A stretch of DNA of 64,000 nucleotides, from positions 1,454,727 to 1,518,726 of the forward strand of contig NZ_FSRB01000002.1 in the NCBI RefSeq assembly GCF_900129635.1, written 5' to 3'. The notes below the pieces were generated by a model. That model was not told the origin of the DNA and did not search any database. It worked only from the letters and a program-made list of their open reading frames with translations. A program made the position numbers and the translations under genes. Positions 1 through 9,700 of the stretch are shown here, piece by piece. Source of the stretch: Singulisphaera sp. GP187. Its GTDB lineage: Bacteria; Planctomycetota; Planctomycetia; Isosphaerales; Isosphaeraceae. Position 1 is the stretch's first letter, and every line of letters starts with the position of its first letter.

Positions 1-3000
1 TTCGTGGAGATGGCCGCGGGCAAGAGCCCGAGGATGGCCGTCATCGCGGTGATCATCACGGGGCGGACCCGCTTGAGGGAGCCCTGGATGATCGCGTCGT
101 GCACCGGGAGGCCCTGGATCCGAAGGGCGTTGAAATAGGAGATCAGCAGCAGACCCTCCATGATCGCGATCCCGAAGAGCGAGACGAAGCCGACGGCCGC
201 GGAGACGCTGAAATTGGTCCCGGTCAGGTACAACGACCAGACGCCCCCCACCGCCACGTCGAAGACATTGCTGAAGATCACGATCGTGTCCAGGAACGAG
301 CGGAACGCCGCGTACAGGAGGATGAAGATCAGAGCGAGCGATAAGGGAATGATCCACATGAGCCGGCCGTTGGCTTCCTCCATCTGCTCGAACTCGCCAC
401 TCCAGACCCCCGCGTAAGGGATTTGGAAGAAGTCCTTGGTCCGCGTCTTGGCTTCGTCCACGGCGCTGCCCAGATCGCGTCCGCGGACGCTGAACTTGAT
501 GGCGATGAAACGCTTGCCCTGTTCGCGGTAGATGGTTGAGGCGCCGGGGCGATAGAACGGGCCGTTGGGGGCCAGCGCGTAGTCCGCCCCCACCGGCGTG
601 ACCAGGTCTCCCAGCCGAATGCGCGGGGTGCTGCTGATCGGGTTGGACGTGTCGGCCAGGCTGCCGGTCACCGCGGGGGGCGGCAAGGCATTCCCGGCCG
701 CGCTCGGGGTGATGCCGGAGCCCTGCGCCAGAACCACTTGATTGTTGATGATGTCCACCGGGATATCCAGGATCGACGTCTCGTCGGTCCGCCGCCACTT
801 GGGCCAGCGTGTGGAGATATCGAACAACTTCTCGCCCTCGACCATGCTGGACATCGCCTTGGCGCCCACGGCGCTGCTGACGACGTTGTTGACGTCCGCC
901 GTCGTCACTCCCCACTTTTGGCACTTCACCGGATCGACCCGGAATTCCAGGTGCGACGATCCGCGGACATGGAATACGCCCACGTTGGCGATTCCCTTGA
1001 CGTCTTGCAGGACGTTCTTGGCCTTGGCGGCGAGCAGTTCCAGTTGGTCGAAGTCGGGGCCGAAGATTTTGAGGGAATTGTCGCCCTTGACCCCGGATAG
1101 GGCCTCAAGCACATTGTCCCGAATGTTCTGGGAAAAATTCCAGACGATGCCCGGCAGGACGCGCTCCAACTCGCTGTTCATCGCGGTGATGATTTCTCGT
1201 TTCGTTCGCGCGCGGGTGGAACCCCAGATCCATCGCCGCCAACCGGTCTGCGGCACCAGCCTGGGCCAGTCTTTCTGGCGGCGCAGTGGCACGAAGTACT
1301 CGCCGCTGTAGAAACCCTCGGTGTCCGTGCCGTCGTCGGGCCGGCCGCTCTGCGTCACGATCGACTCGACCTCGGGGTAGCGGGCAATGATGGCACGCGC
1401 CTGCTTGGCGATCGCCACCTGGTGATCCAGGTTCATGTTCAGCGGACCGATGCCGCGGAGCCATATGTTCCCTTCCTCAAGCTCAGGCATGAACTCACGT
1501 CCGAGTTGCGGGATCAAGCAGGCGGTGCCGCCGATCAAGAACGCCATCACGACACAGGTGGTTTTGGGAAACCGCAGGCAGAGCTGGAGCTTCCACAAGT
1601 AGCGGAACTTCAAGGCGCGGACGAGAAAGTTCTCCTCGACCGGTTTGAAAGTCTTGAAGAGGAGCATGCACAAGACCGGCGTGAGCGTCAGGGCGAGCAC
1701 CAGGGCGCCGGCCAGTGAAAAGGCGTACGTTTGTGCCATGGGCGCAAAGAGTGCGCCTTCCGGGCCGGTCATGGCGAAGAGTGGAACGAAGGCGCACATC
1801 ATGATTAAAACGGAATACAAGAGTGCGTGGTCGATCTCCTTCACAAAGCGAAGGATCCGTTCCTTCATGGGTAAGTCTGGGTAGTTGTGCGCGGCCAGGT
1901 TGCGGTAGATGTTCTCGACCACGACGACTGAGGAGTCGACGATGATTCCGAAATCAACGGCCCCGATCGAGAGCAGGTTCGCCGACTTGCCGCGGACGTA
2001 GAGCATCGTGAACGCGAACAAGAGCGCGAGCGGGATGTTGATCGCGACAATGATCGCGGTTTTGATGTTGTTCACAAACATGAACAGGATCGCCACGACG
2101 AGCGCGACGCCGGTGAGGAGGTTCTCCGTCACGGTGTCGGTGGTGATGTTGAGCAAGTCGGTGCGGTCGTAGTAGGTTTCGATCTCCGTTCCGGGCAAGA
2201 GCCGACCGAAGGCTGGGTCGTTGATTTGTCGGACCTTGGCCCTGATGTCTTTCAAGGCGGGTAACGTGTCCTCCCCCTTGCGCAGGAGTACGATGCAGGT
2301 CACCCTGTCGTCCTCGTCGTGCCCGACGTCGGCGATGGGCAGGGGGGATCTCGGCGGTCGCTCGCGGTCGGCCCGCCAATAGCCGATCCGCCCCAGCCGC
2401 GTCAGGTGGCTGACGACCACGCCCCGCTCGCCGGGCAACTGCCCCGGGGAAAGCCGGCCCCCCTCGACCACGTCGTCGACCCGAATCGGTTGGTTGTTGA
2501 CCGAGCTGATGACCAGACTGCGGATTTCCCGGATCCGGCGCAACTCCTCCGCGCGGAGGATGGAGGCGGCGGCGACCGGATTCTTCAGTCCGAGCACTTT
2601 GTTTACCGGGTCCAGAGCGCCGCCAAACAGACCGATGCTTCGCACGGTCATGGCGACCTGGCCCGGGTTGATGTAGTCGCCCCCCACCGTGGTGTTGCTG
2701 TTCGCCAGCGTGGCCTGGAGCTGGCCCAGCGTGATGCCGTAGCGGCGGAGGCGGTCAGGGTCGGGCTGAACCTCGTAGCGCCGCACCGTGCCGCCGAAGC
2801 TCGTGACATCGACGATCCGCGGCACTCTCCGGAACTCACGCTCCAGCACCCAGTCTTGCATCGCCTTGATGTCGTTCAGCGTGTAGACCTCGCGACCGGC
2901 CGCATCTTTGGGCACCTTCAAGACGTAACGGAAGATTTCCCCCGTGGGAGACTCCGGCGAAATGGCCGGGGTCACACCGCTGGGTAGCGGCTGGGAAATC

Positions 3001-3353
3001 GTGGACATCCGGTTGATCACTTCCTGCCGAGCCGTCTGGTACGTGTACTCATTGCCGTAGTGCCACGTCATCTTGAGGTCGCTCAGGCCGAACAGCGACT
3101 TGCTGTTGACCTTCTTCAAGCCGGGCATGCCGGCGAACGTCACTTCCAGGGGGACGGTGACCTGGCGCTCGACCTCTTCGGCGGACGCGCCGGGGAACAG
3201 CGCGATCACCTCGACGATCGCGGGCGCCGGGTCGGGGTAGACTTCCACATTGACATTCAGGAACGAAGTGACGCCGATCACTGCGAGGAACAGGGCGAGC
3301 AGGATCACGACGATCGGGTTGTCGAGTGCCCACCCAATCAGCTTGCGAACCAT
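1..3353 (-). CDS. Heavy-metal efflux RND transporter, CzcA/CusA type (3' end outside window)
   Basis: Inner-membrane pump of the RND family, expected to export metal cations by proton antiport together with the adaptor encoded just upstream. One open frame runs from the ATG at 3353 to the window edge (1,117 codons), and the stop lies outside. The N-terminus is the typical MVRKLIGWALDNP followed by a membrane helix. The heavy-metal RND proton-relay motif in TM4 reads DFGIIVDSSVVVVEN at about residues 467-481; its two Asp and one Glu match the CzcA/CusA pattern. The last visible part is the conserved RPVMITAMTAILGLLP segment near TM11, so only some tens of residues are missing. The motif lies about 60 residues later than in CzcA, which suggests an insertion in the first periplasmic half. 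The gene starts 45 bp after the adaptor stop, so the two form an operon. Metal specificity cannot be read from the sequence. Confidence 0.93.
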   Translation of the reverse strand, partial: MVRKLIGWALDNPIVVILLALFLAVIGVTSFLNVNVEVYPDPAPAIVEVIALFPGASAEEVERQVTVPLEVTFAGMPGLKKVNSKSLFGLSDLKMTWHYGNEYTYQTARQEVINRMSTISQPLPSGVTPAISPESPTGEIFRYVLKVPKDAAGREVYTLNDIKAMQDWVLEREFRRVPRIVDVTSFGGTVRRYEVQPDPDRLRRYGITLGQLQATLANSNTTVGGDYINPGQVAMTVRSIGLFGGALDPVNKVLGLKNPVAAASILRAEELRRIREIRSLVISSVNNQPIRVDDVVEGGRLSPGQLPGERGVVVSHLTRLGRIGYWRADRERPPRSPLPIADVGHDEDDRVTCIVLLRKGEDTLPALKDIRAKVRQINDPAFGRLLPGTEIETYYDRTDLLNITTDTVTENLLTGVALVVAILFMFVNNIKTAIIVAINIPLALLFAFTMLYVRGKSANLLSIGAVDFGIIVDSSVVVVENIYRNLAAHNYPDLPMKERILRFVKEIDHALLYSVLIMMCAFVPLFAMTGPEGALFAPMAQTYAFSLAGALVLALTLTPVLCMLLFKTFKPVEENFLVRALKFRYLWKLQLCLRFPKTTCVVMAFLIGGTACLIPQLGREFMPELEEGNIWLRGIGPLNMNLDHQVAIAKQARAIIARYPEVESIVTQSGRPDDGTDTEGFYSGEYFVPLRRQKDWPRLVPQTGWRRWIWGSTRARTKREIITAMNSELERVLPGIVWNFSQNIRDNVLEALSGVKGDNSLKIFGPDFDQLELLAAKAKNVLQDVKGIANVGVFHVRGSSHLEFRVDPVKCQKWGVTTADVNNVVSSAVGAKAMSSMVEGEKLFDISTRWPKWRRTDETSILDIPVDIINNQVVLAQGSGITPSAAGNALPPPAVTGSLADTSNPISSTPRIRLGDLVTPVGADYALAPNGPFYRPGASTIYREQGKRFIAIKFSVRGRDLGSAVDEAKTRTKDFFQIPYAGVWSGEFEQMEEANGRLMWIIPLSLALIFILLYAAFRSFLDTIVIFSNVFDVAVGGVWSLYLTGTNFSVSAAVGFVSLFGIAIMEGLLLISYFNALRIQGLPVHDAIIQGSLKRVRPVMITAMTAILGLLPAAIST

Positions 3354-3398
3354 GGGAACCTTTCGGTGGAATCCAAGGATCACCTTCGTCTTTGTTCG

Positions 3399-5099
3399 TT
3401 AGCCCGTGCCCAGCTTCGCCTTCCTCACCCGTTGTGATTCAAGGCCCGCCGCCGGACGCGTTTTCGCCTTGGCGACGCGATCGGTTGGCTGCTGCGCCGG
3501 TCGTGACTCGAGTTCCAGCAAGGCGGCTTTGAGTTCCAACGTCCCGGATAGGAGGACGCGCTCGCCGGGCTGAAGGGGCGCTTTGGGCAGGAGGCCCTCC
3601 TCGGCCTCATGAGCGGTCAATTGCTCCTCCTTGGGGATTGGCGTGTTTCGGACGAACACGGTGTGTTCGAATCGCTGCGTCACCTCGACGCGCCGCATCG
3701 TAAAGTGACGCACGGCCGGATCGGGCTGCACGAACACCAGGCTTTGCAGGCCATCGTCCACCAAGGCGTCAGTCGGAATCTCGACCACGTCGTTCGGCGG
3801 GGGGATGTTCACCGTGGCGGTGACGTATTGCCCCGCCCGGAGTCGCTTTCCGGGGTTATCGACATACCCTTTGATGACCGCCGTGTGCTGATTGGGGTCA
3901 ATGACATAGCCGATCTCGTCGATCGTTCCGGAGAGACCCGTGGCGGAGGCCACGCCGACCGTGCGCACGGTCCACCTCCGTTCGCTGCCGCGGAGGTCTT
4001 CCAGTTCCGGCAAGTCATCCTCGGGGCAACTGGCGATGACCAAGAGCCGGTTCACGTCGGCGATTTGAAACAGGTTGACCGTGTTGTCCACCACCATCTC
4101 GTCCGTATGGACGTTGCGTTCGACGACGACGCCGTCGAAGGGCGAGCGCAAGGTCACGCGGCCCCAAGGATTCTCCGTCTCCTTGTCAGGCTCGACTTTG
4201 CCCCCGTTGGCTTGTTTCAGGCCCTTCACCCACCGGCCCTCGGGGGACTTGAACCACGCGTTCTTGTCGGCGCTGATCTTCTTGGCCTCGGCGTGAAGGG
4301 CGTCGATCTCATTCTGGGGGATGTCCCACAACTTGAGGTTGTTGAGGGCCCGGCTGATGGCGTTGCGATCGCCCTGGACGGCCCGAGAATAGGTGTTCAG
4401 GAAGACAGCCGGTACGGCCTCCGCGTGTTTCTCGGCTTCGTCGAGGATCCTCTGGTCCAATTCCAGTTGCACCAGGGCATCCAAGAGATCATTCTTCTTG
4501 ATCCCGACGTCCGCGCTGTAAAAAATCCCCAAGAGATCCCCTTTCGAGACGCTGTCGCCCTGCCTCAGTTCGCGGAACTCCGTTTGACCGGTCTTGGGGG
4601 AGTGATCCCAGACCTGGGCAATCTCGACCACTTTGGCCGGCGCGAATCGAGCGCGGATGCGGGCGAGGCGGGTGGGATCGAGGGCCGTGGAACCGGGCAG
4701 CACGATCGGCCGCATCCTGGTTGGCGGCTCCGCGATCGCGAACACGTCGCGCTGGCCCTTGCGGATCCCCAAGGCGGTGGAGACCTCCTCGGGGACCTGG
4801 AGCGTGTGAGGTTGGCCCGGGACCAGCGAGACGCTCTGTGGGGCGGACGCGGCCGAGCTCTCATTGTCTGCCGCCTTGCCCGCGAGCAAGTGCAGAGGGA
4901 TGCCCGAGAAGTAACTGTAGAATCCCGCCGCCGGAGGAACCAAAACCACGATCAGGAGAAACGCCACGACGACTCTCTGCCCCAACCCCATCCTGCGATG
5001 CGGAGGGAGAACCTCCGCCGCCTCTGGGGGCGTTCCCACGCCGGGCTGTTCGGGTCCCTGACCCTTGAAAGATTCATCATGTTGCGGGTTGGCATTCAT
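3399..5099 (-). CDS. RND efflux periplasmic adaptor subunit (CusB/CzcB/HlyD type)
   Basis: Membrane-fusion protein of 566 residues, longer than the usual 400 or so. A short polar N-terminus is followed by one membrane anchor at about residues 44-65 (VVVAFLLIVVLVPPAAGFYS). Next comes a lipoyl/barrel-sandwich part (RARFAPAKVVEIAQV, GDSVSKGDLLGIFYSADVG), an alpha-helical hairpin, and the second lipoyl half (VTLRSPFDGVVVERNVHTDEMV). The beta-barrel part contains GTIDEIGYVIDPNQHTAVIKG. Adaptors of this type link the RND pump to an outer-membrane TolC channel. The pump gene follows 45 bp downstream on the same strand. No TolC-like gene is visible in the window. I see no separate metal-binding cysteine domain. 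ATG start at 5099; the protein begins MNANPQHDES. Confidence 0.92.
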   Translation of the reverse strand: MNANPQHDESFKGQGPEQPGVGTPPEAAEVLPPHRRMGLGQRVVVAFLLIVVLVPPAAGFYSYFSGIPLHLLAGKAADNESSAASAPQSVSLVPGQPHTLQVPEEVSTALGIRKGQRDVFAIAEPPTRMRPIVLPGSTALDPTRLARIRARFAPAKVVEIAQVWDHSPKTGQTEFRELRQGDSVSKGDLLGIFYSADVGIKKNDLLDALVQLELDQRILDEAEKHAEAVPAVFLNTYSRAVQGDRNAISRALNNLKLWDIPQNEIDALHAEAKKISADKNAWFKSPEGRWVKGLKQANGGKVEPDKETENPWGRVTLRSPFDGVVVERNVHTDEMVVDNTVNLFQIADVNRLLVIASCPEDDLPELEDLRGSERRWTVRTVGVASATGLSGTIDEIGYVIDPNQHTAVIKGYVDNPGKRLRAGQYVTATVNIPPPNDVVEIPTDALVDDGLQSLVFVQPDPAVRHFTMRRVEVTQRFEHTVFVRNTPIPKEEQLTAHEAEEGLLPKAPLQPGERVLLSGTLELKAALLELESRPAQQPTDRVAKAKTRPAAGLESQRVRKAKLGTG

Positions 5100-5371
5100 C
5101 TTGCCGCCTCAGCATGAGCTGGCCCTTCGCATTCGTCCTTGAACTCAGGCCGTGGTTTCGGGGGACGTTTCCCCCTGACGATGCTGTCCCACCTGCCTGA
5201 TCCCTGGTTGGCTGACAAGAAACGACTGGACTGTGGGCTGAGTTGACTGGTGTGAACGGGGTGTTCACGTTGGGCAGGCGGGCGAATGTCGGGCCCGTTT
5301 GATCCACCCAGCACCCAGCGCCCGCCCCCAGCAGCCAGACGGTTCGGGGGCGTGAAGTGGGCTCGGCGAGG
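5100..5371. other. Upstream region of the RND operon
   Basis: Non-coding 5' region of the adaptor/pump pair. The short open frames here have no recognisable family, signal peptide or good ribosome-binding site. I see no clear operator palindrome. Confidence 0.4.
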
Positions 5372-5935
5372 CTAACAGCGGAGTCGTTGGAGTTGTTCTG
5401 GCATGAAGGAGGGAGAAGCCGGGCTCATGGTCCCGGCCGGCGTCGAGCCGACTTCGGGGGCGATCAGGTCGAGACCCATTTCTTGGAGCCAGAGGCTTGG
5501 CCGATCCTTCCCATCGCCGTCGGGGTCGTCCCAGGCCACGTCATCGAAGAATACGAAGGAATGGCCGTCCGACGACTGGATCGCGCCCTGCCGTAATCGG
5601 GTAACGGTCAGGTGAGGGCCGGAGACGACTCGGCCGATCGACCCGGCCTGGAGGAGTGGGCGAGGAGGGAGAGGTTTGTCCCGTGACGCGACATTTCCGA
5701 CCGTCGGCATCTGCCCTAGGCTCAGTGTGAATAACAGCGTGAGCGAATGGATGAAGCGGGGTGAGGTGCTGGGCGAATCCGGCCGGACCCCCGCGACGTG
5801 TCCGCATCTTGCGACGGAGCCACCGGTTCCGGTCAATCTCGACGAGGCTCGTCCCCGTTCAGGATCAGTCGGGGCAAGGGCGTGGTCGTCGTCGAGCAAG
5901 GCCTCGCTTCTTGGACGCGGTGGGGGCTGCTGCAT
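5372..5935 (-). CDS. Possible small exported protein (uncertain)
   Basis: Not recognised. The C-terminal two-thirds looks coding: codon third positions are mostly G or C over a stretch that includes HSFVFFDDVAWDDPDGDGKD and LWLQEMGLDLIAPEVGS. A hydrophobic stretch resembling a signal peptide (FIHSLTLLFTLSLGQMP) begins near 5770. The residues before it, from the ATG at 5935, look like random GC-rich translation. The true start may therefore be an alternative codon near 5780, or this may be the remnant of a longer gene. It ends 270 bp upstream of the RND adaptor start, on the same strand. Confidence 0.3.
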   Translation of the reverse strand: MQQPPPRPRSEALLDDDHALAPTDPERGRASSRLTGTGGSVARCGHVAGVRPDSPSTSPRFIHSLTLLFTLSLGQMPTVGNVASRDKPLPPRPLLQAGSIGRVVSGPHLTVTRLRQGAIQSSDGHSFVFFDDVAWDDPDGDGKDRPSLWLQEMGLDLIAPEVGSTPAGTMSPASPSFMPEQLQRLRC

Positions 5936-6134
5936 GAGATTAGGTCCGGTCGCACGCGATCACCGCAATACGAACGTTCGCGCACCGCGAGAGTCGGAAC
6001 AGGAAACGGCAATCATTTGCGCCTTTTACGATAATGGATCCAACTCGGAGCGTCAACAGACCGCAGAATCAGGAGAAGTCGACGTCGGTTGGTTCGAAGT
6101 CTCCGTCTTCGCCTTGGAGGGGAGGGTAAGCATT

Positions 6135-6172
6135 AGCCTGCCTCGGTCGCGAGGTGGTGGCAGGCTGAAGCC
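6135..6172. repeat. Imperfect palindromic repeat, copy A
   Basis: A 38-base element whose arms AGCCTGCC (6135-6142) and GGCAGGCT (6159-6166) form a hairpin, followed by GAAGCC. A close relative lies at 10110-10145 in the same orientation and shares GGTGGTGGC(A/G)GGCTGAAGCC. The two copies bracket the gene pair at 6204-9917. Confidence 0.6.
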
Positions 6173-6203
6173 GATTCTCGAAGCCACCTGCTTCCTTTCG
6201 CTC

Positions 6204-6719
6204 TTAGTTGTTGCCGGGTTCCATGAGGATTTTGAGAGCGTCAATGTCCTGGTCGATCGTCCCGGCGAGTGCCCATGGGTTCTGGGAGTCGACACTGTGG
6301 TTCTTGGGGGAGAGCCGATAGCCTTTGAGCGTCACCGTCAATGAGTATCGCTCGGTGGGGAGACCGATCAGATCGAAGCGGCCTTCGGGGTCGAGTTCCA
6401 CGCGCTGTGAGTCCCAGGCGTCTTCCCGGCTCACCAGGAGGCGTGTCTTGGGCGGGACCGGCTTTTCGTCCGAGAGCAAGACGCGTCCCTTGAGCCGGTG
6501 GCCGGAAACGACGGGGAGGTCGCCGACATCGGTTGTGGCGGCATCGCCCCCGACCTGAATTTGCCGAGCAACCATGGCGCCGCCATCCTTGATGGTTCCG
6601 ATCAGGCCATAGACGAAATAGCTTTCAGCCGGATGAACATTCAAGAAGGTAAATCGGCCGATCACGGGTGGGTCAGACGGTATGGCCAGGAGAACCAAGG
6701 TAAAGATCGCGAGACTCAT
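6204..6719 (-). CDS. Small exported carboxypeptidase-regulatory-like domain protein
   Basis: A 171-residue protein with a short hydrophobic N-terminus (MSLAIFTLVLLAIPSD) that can serve as a signal peptide. It is followed by a beta-sandwich domain of the carboxypeptidase-regulatory type: LKGRVLLSDEKPVPPKTRLLV, then GRFDLIGLPTERYSLTVTLKGY. That pairing of a G-R-V strand with a later GRF...LP.....L segment is the hallmark of these domains. The ATG at 6719 has GGAG nine bases upstream. The gene starts 27 bp after the stop of the large sigma-factor gene, whose repeats it resembles, so the two are probably co-transcribed. It could be a detached terminal module of that protein or a partner on the outer face of the membrane. 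No enzymatic residues are visible. Confidence 0.7.
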   Translation of the reverse strand: MSLAIFTLVLLAIPSDPPVIGRFTFLNVHPAESYFVYGLIGTIKDGGAMVARQIQVGGDAATTDVGDLPVVSGHRLKGRVLLSDEKPVPPKTRLLVSREDAWDSQRVELDPEGRFDLIGLPTERYSLTVTLKGYRLSPKNHSVDSQNPWALAGTIDQDIDALKILMEPGNN

Positions 6720-6746
6720 GGTCGCTTTCTCCAGGATCGGTGTGCT

Positions 6747-9700
6747 TCAATCGATTCCCCGGAGGTGGTCGTTGGCATCGGGCAACTCGATCCGCAACAA
6801 CTCGTGCTGGTCATCCGCGACATCAATAGACTTGATGTTGCGAATGGAGCGGTCTGCTCCCTCCTGACTCCGAGAAACACTCAGTTTGATGGGACCGCGC
6901 GGGAGGCCGGTGAGGTGAAATCGGCCAAAGCTCTTGGTTTTCTCGAACCAAACACTCCCTGTCGGTGGCATGATCGCATCAGTGCGATTGGACCGGTCGT
7001 AGCTGACCATCACCTTGTCGAGTGGGTTCCCACGCGGGTCGACCACGACACCTTTCACCTCCTGGTCGGTCACAGGCAATCGGAAGTCATCGAGACGCAC
7101 GGACTGGCCCGGTTTGACGGTCGCATGCTTGCCGGACGAAGTCGCATGACCGCTCACTTCGACGTGGGTGTTATAGCTTGCACCGGCGATGATTTGGTCG
7201 AAGGAGTAGGAACCGTCCTCATCGATCTGGTGTTGAGTTGCGACGATGCGGCCGAACGACCGCCCGCTCTGGTCAGGGAATGCCACACTTCGGTAGAGGT
7301 ACAAAACCTGAACGGCGAGTGGCTTTCCGTCGTCGTCGAGAACGTGTCCGGAGAGAGTGCCGAGCGGTTGAAGTCGGACCTCAAGACTCGTCGCGGCGGT
7401 GGTGGCCGTCTCGTCGTCGAGGAGCTCGATCATGGCGCCGAGCCGCCGGTCCGAGGCGGTGACGTCGATGACGGTGCCCTCATGGGGCTGGAGACCGGTG
7501 ACTTCGTAACGCCCCTGGGTGTCGGTCTTCCCCGAGGGTTGCTCGGGCTGTCGGTTGAAGTCGCGGACGTCGACTCGGGCATTCTCCACCGGCCGGCCGT
7601 CGGGATCGACCACGCGTAGCACGATGTTTCGGCTCCGGATGAGTGAGAACTCGGCGACTTCGATCGTCTGTCCGCTCCGGCCGCTAATCTCACGCGAGAA
7701 CTTGGGGTCTGCGGGGCCATCGAAGCGATCGCCAACTGGCTTTGCAAAGCCCTGCGGAATGGTTTGCAGCAAGAGGGTGCCGAGTCCCGCCGGTACGACG
7801 AGACGATATCGCCCTTCCGCATCGGTTTCATTCTGAGGATCGAAATCCAGTGAAGTGCGCGCAGCCTCCGGCATCGGAATGAAGGTGAGCAGGGCGTTGG
7901 CAATTCCCTTCCCCGAGGCACCGTCGAGCACGCGTCCTGTCAGGACCAGTCCGGGCGGTAACGACAGGGACCGTTCCAATACCTTGGGTTCCTCCGGGAT
8001 CGCGATGGTGGTGACGATCGGCGCGGCGTCGACATCCGCGGAAGTCACTTGCAACTCCAGCGGCCCTGACGTGAGGCCCTCAATGTGGAATCGGCCTGCG
8101 GAGTCGGCTTTCGTGGCTTGATTGTTACAAGTAAGTCGTGCGTCCCTCGCTGGCTTGCCCCCGGTCTCGAGAGTCACGCGCCCCGTCAGAACGTGGTCGG
8201 TCGTCTTCGCCGTCAGGGTGAAGCCGCCCGTATGGATTGGGTGGCGGCTCTCCGTGACACGGCCGAAACTGCGAAAGGAGCGTTGGATGTGATTGGGCTG
8301 TGGCTCGTCGGTGGTCGCGGCGAACGCGAACAATCGCTCGTGGCGAGGTTCGGTCACGGCAAGTGCTGCGATGCGTTCGATGGGAAGTCCACGAATGATG
8401 AACCGCCCCTCCGAGTCGGTCTTGGCCCCCACGGGGAAAGCCGACCAGGACAGGTTGAGCCCGTTGTCGGTGCGCACGCCGTTGATGTCGGGACTCCCCA
8501 AGGGTTGAAGGCCGTAGACCGAGACCTTAGCGTCGACCACCGGCTTGCCCCCAGGCTCAACGATCCGGCCGCGCACCGTTCCCTCGAGACCAAGAGTCAA
8601 GGTGATCGGAGCCTGCTGGTTCTGGAGTGTAAGCTGGACCCAGTTCAAACCGTGCCCTGGTGCCAGTGCCACGACATCCCAGGGGAAGACACTCTGACCC
8701 ACCCCTTCGGTTTTCTTGAAGCCAGGCGCGGCGACGTCATCGAATCGGAACCGTCCTTCGTCATCCGTCTTTGTCTCGGCCAAGGAGTCCACGAGTCCCT
8801 CGCGTTCCATAAATGTCCGATCCTCCTTGGACCGCGGCTCGCGCGCCCGATACAGGGACCACTCGCGGAGGATCACGGTCGCCCCGGCGATCGGCTTGCC
8901 GCCGGAGTCAACGACCTTGCCGGACGCGGAGAGCTTGACGACGACTGGGGACGCGTCGGCCTTGTTCGCGGACGGCGTCTCGGCCGCCTGCTTGGCGGGC
9001 GCAATCTTGGGAGACGCCTCTTCGCCCTGCGATGCGGCGAGAGCGAAGCCGATCAGCAAGGCGAAGCTACCGGCCGTGAGCGAGACGGCGGCCGCCAGCT
9101 TCAATTTAAAGGCGATCATCGAGACCAACTCCTCCCGGACGAGAACCAGGGCCGTCGCCGGGACCACCCCGGTGACCAGGCCGCGGATGGCGAGTGCCGT
9201 GGCCGCACGCGCCGTCGCCTCAACCAGGGCCGGAGCAACGGCGGCCGTCGCCTCGTTGCCAAGGAATGCCGTGCTGCCGGCCACCGCCGCCACGGCCGGG
9301 GCAAACCCACGACGCAAGAGCCGGTCCTGCAACCGACGTCGGCCGCGCGCCAGGCGGCTCTTGACGCTCCCGAGCGGCCAGTCAAGTTGGTGGGCCGCCT
9401 CTTCATGTGACAGGCCTTGCAGGCAGCAGAGGACGACCGGCAGCCGCTGGGCCTCCCCGAGGCGGTCGATCTCCGCGTCGATGACCGCTCGAAGCTCGTC
9501 GTGTTGCAGCCGGTCGGCATCGTTCACGGCGACCTCCTCAACCTCCGGTCGTTCGTGGGACTTGCGCCGGTCGATCCGAATCCGGAGCCGGAGCGCAACC
9601 CGGCGAGCGACCCGGTGTAACCAACCTCCGAGCGCATCGCGGTTGCGGACCGAGCCGGCTCGGCGGGCGAGGACCAGGAAGGTGGCCTGAAACGCATCCT

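Noticed and set aside
3609..5117. Long plus-strand frame (502 codons) opposite the RND adaptor
   Set aside because: Antisense shadow of a clear adaptor gene, with no domains; typical of high-GC DNA.
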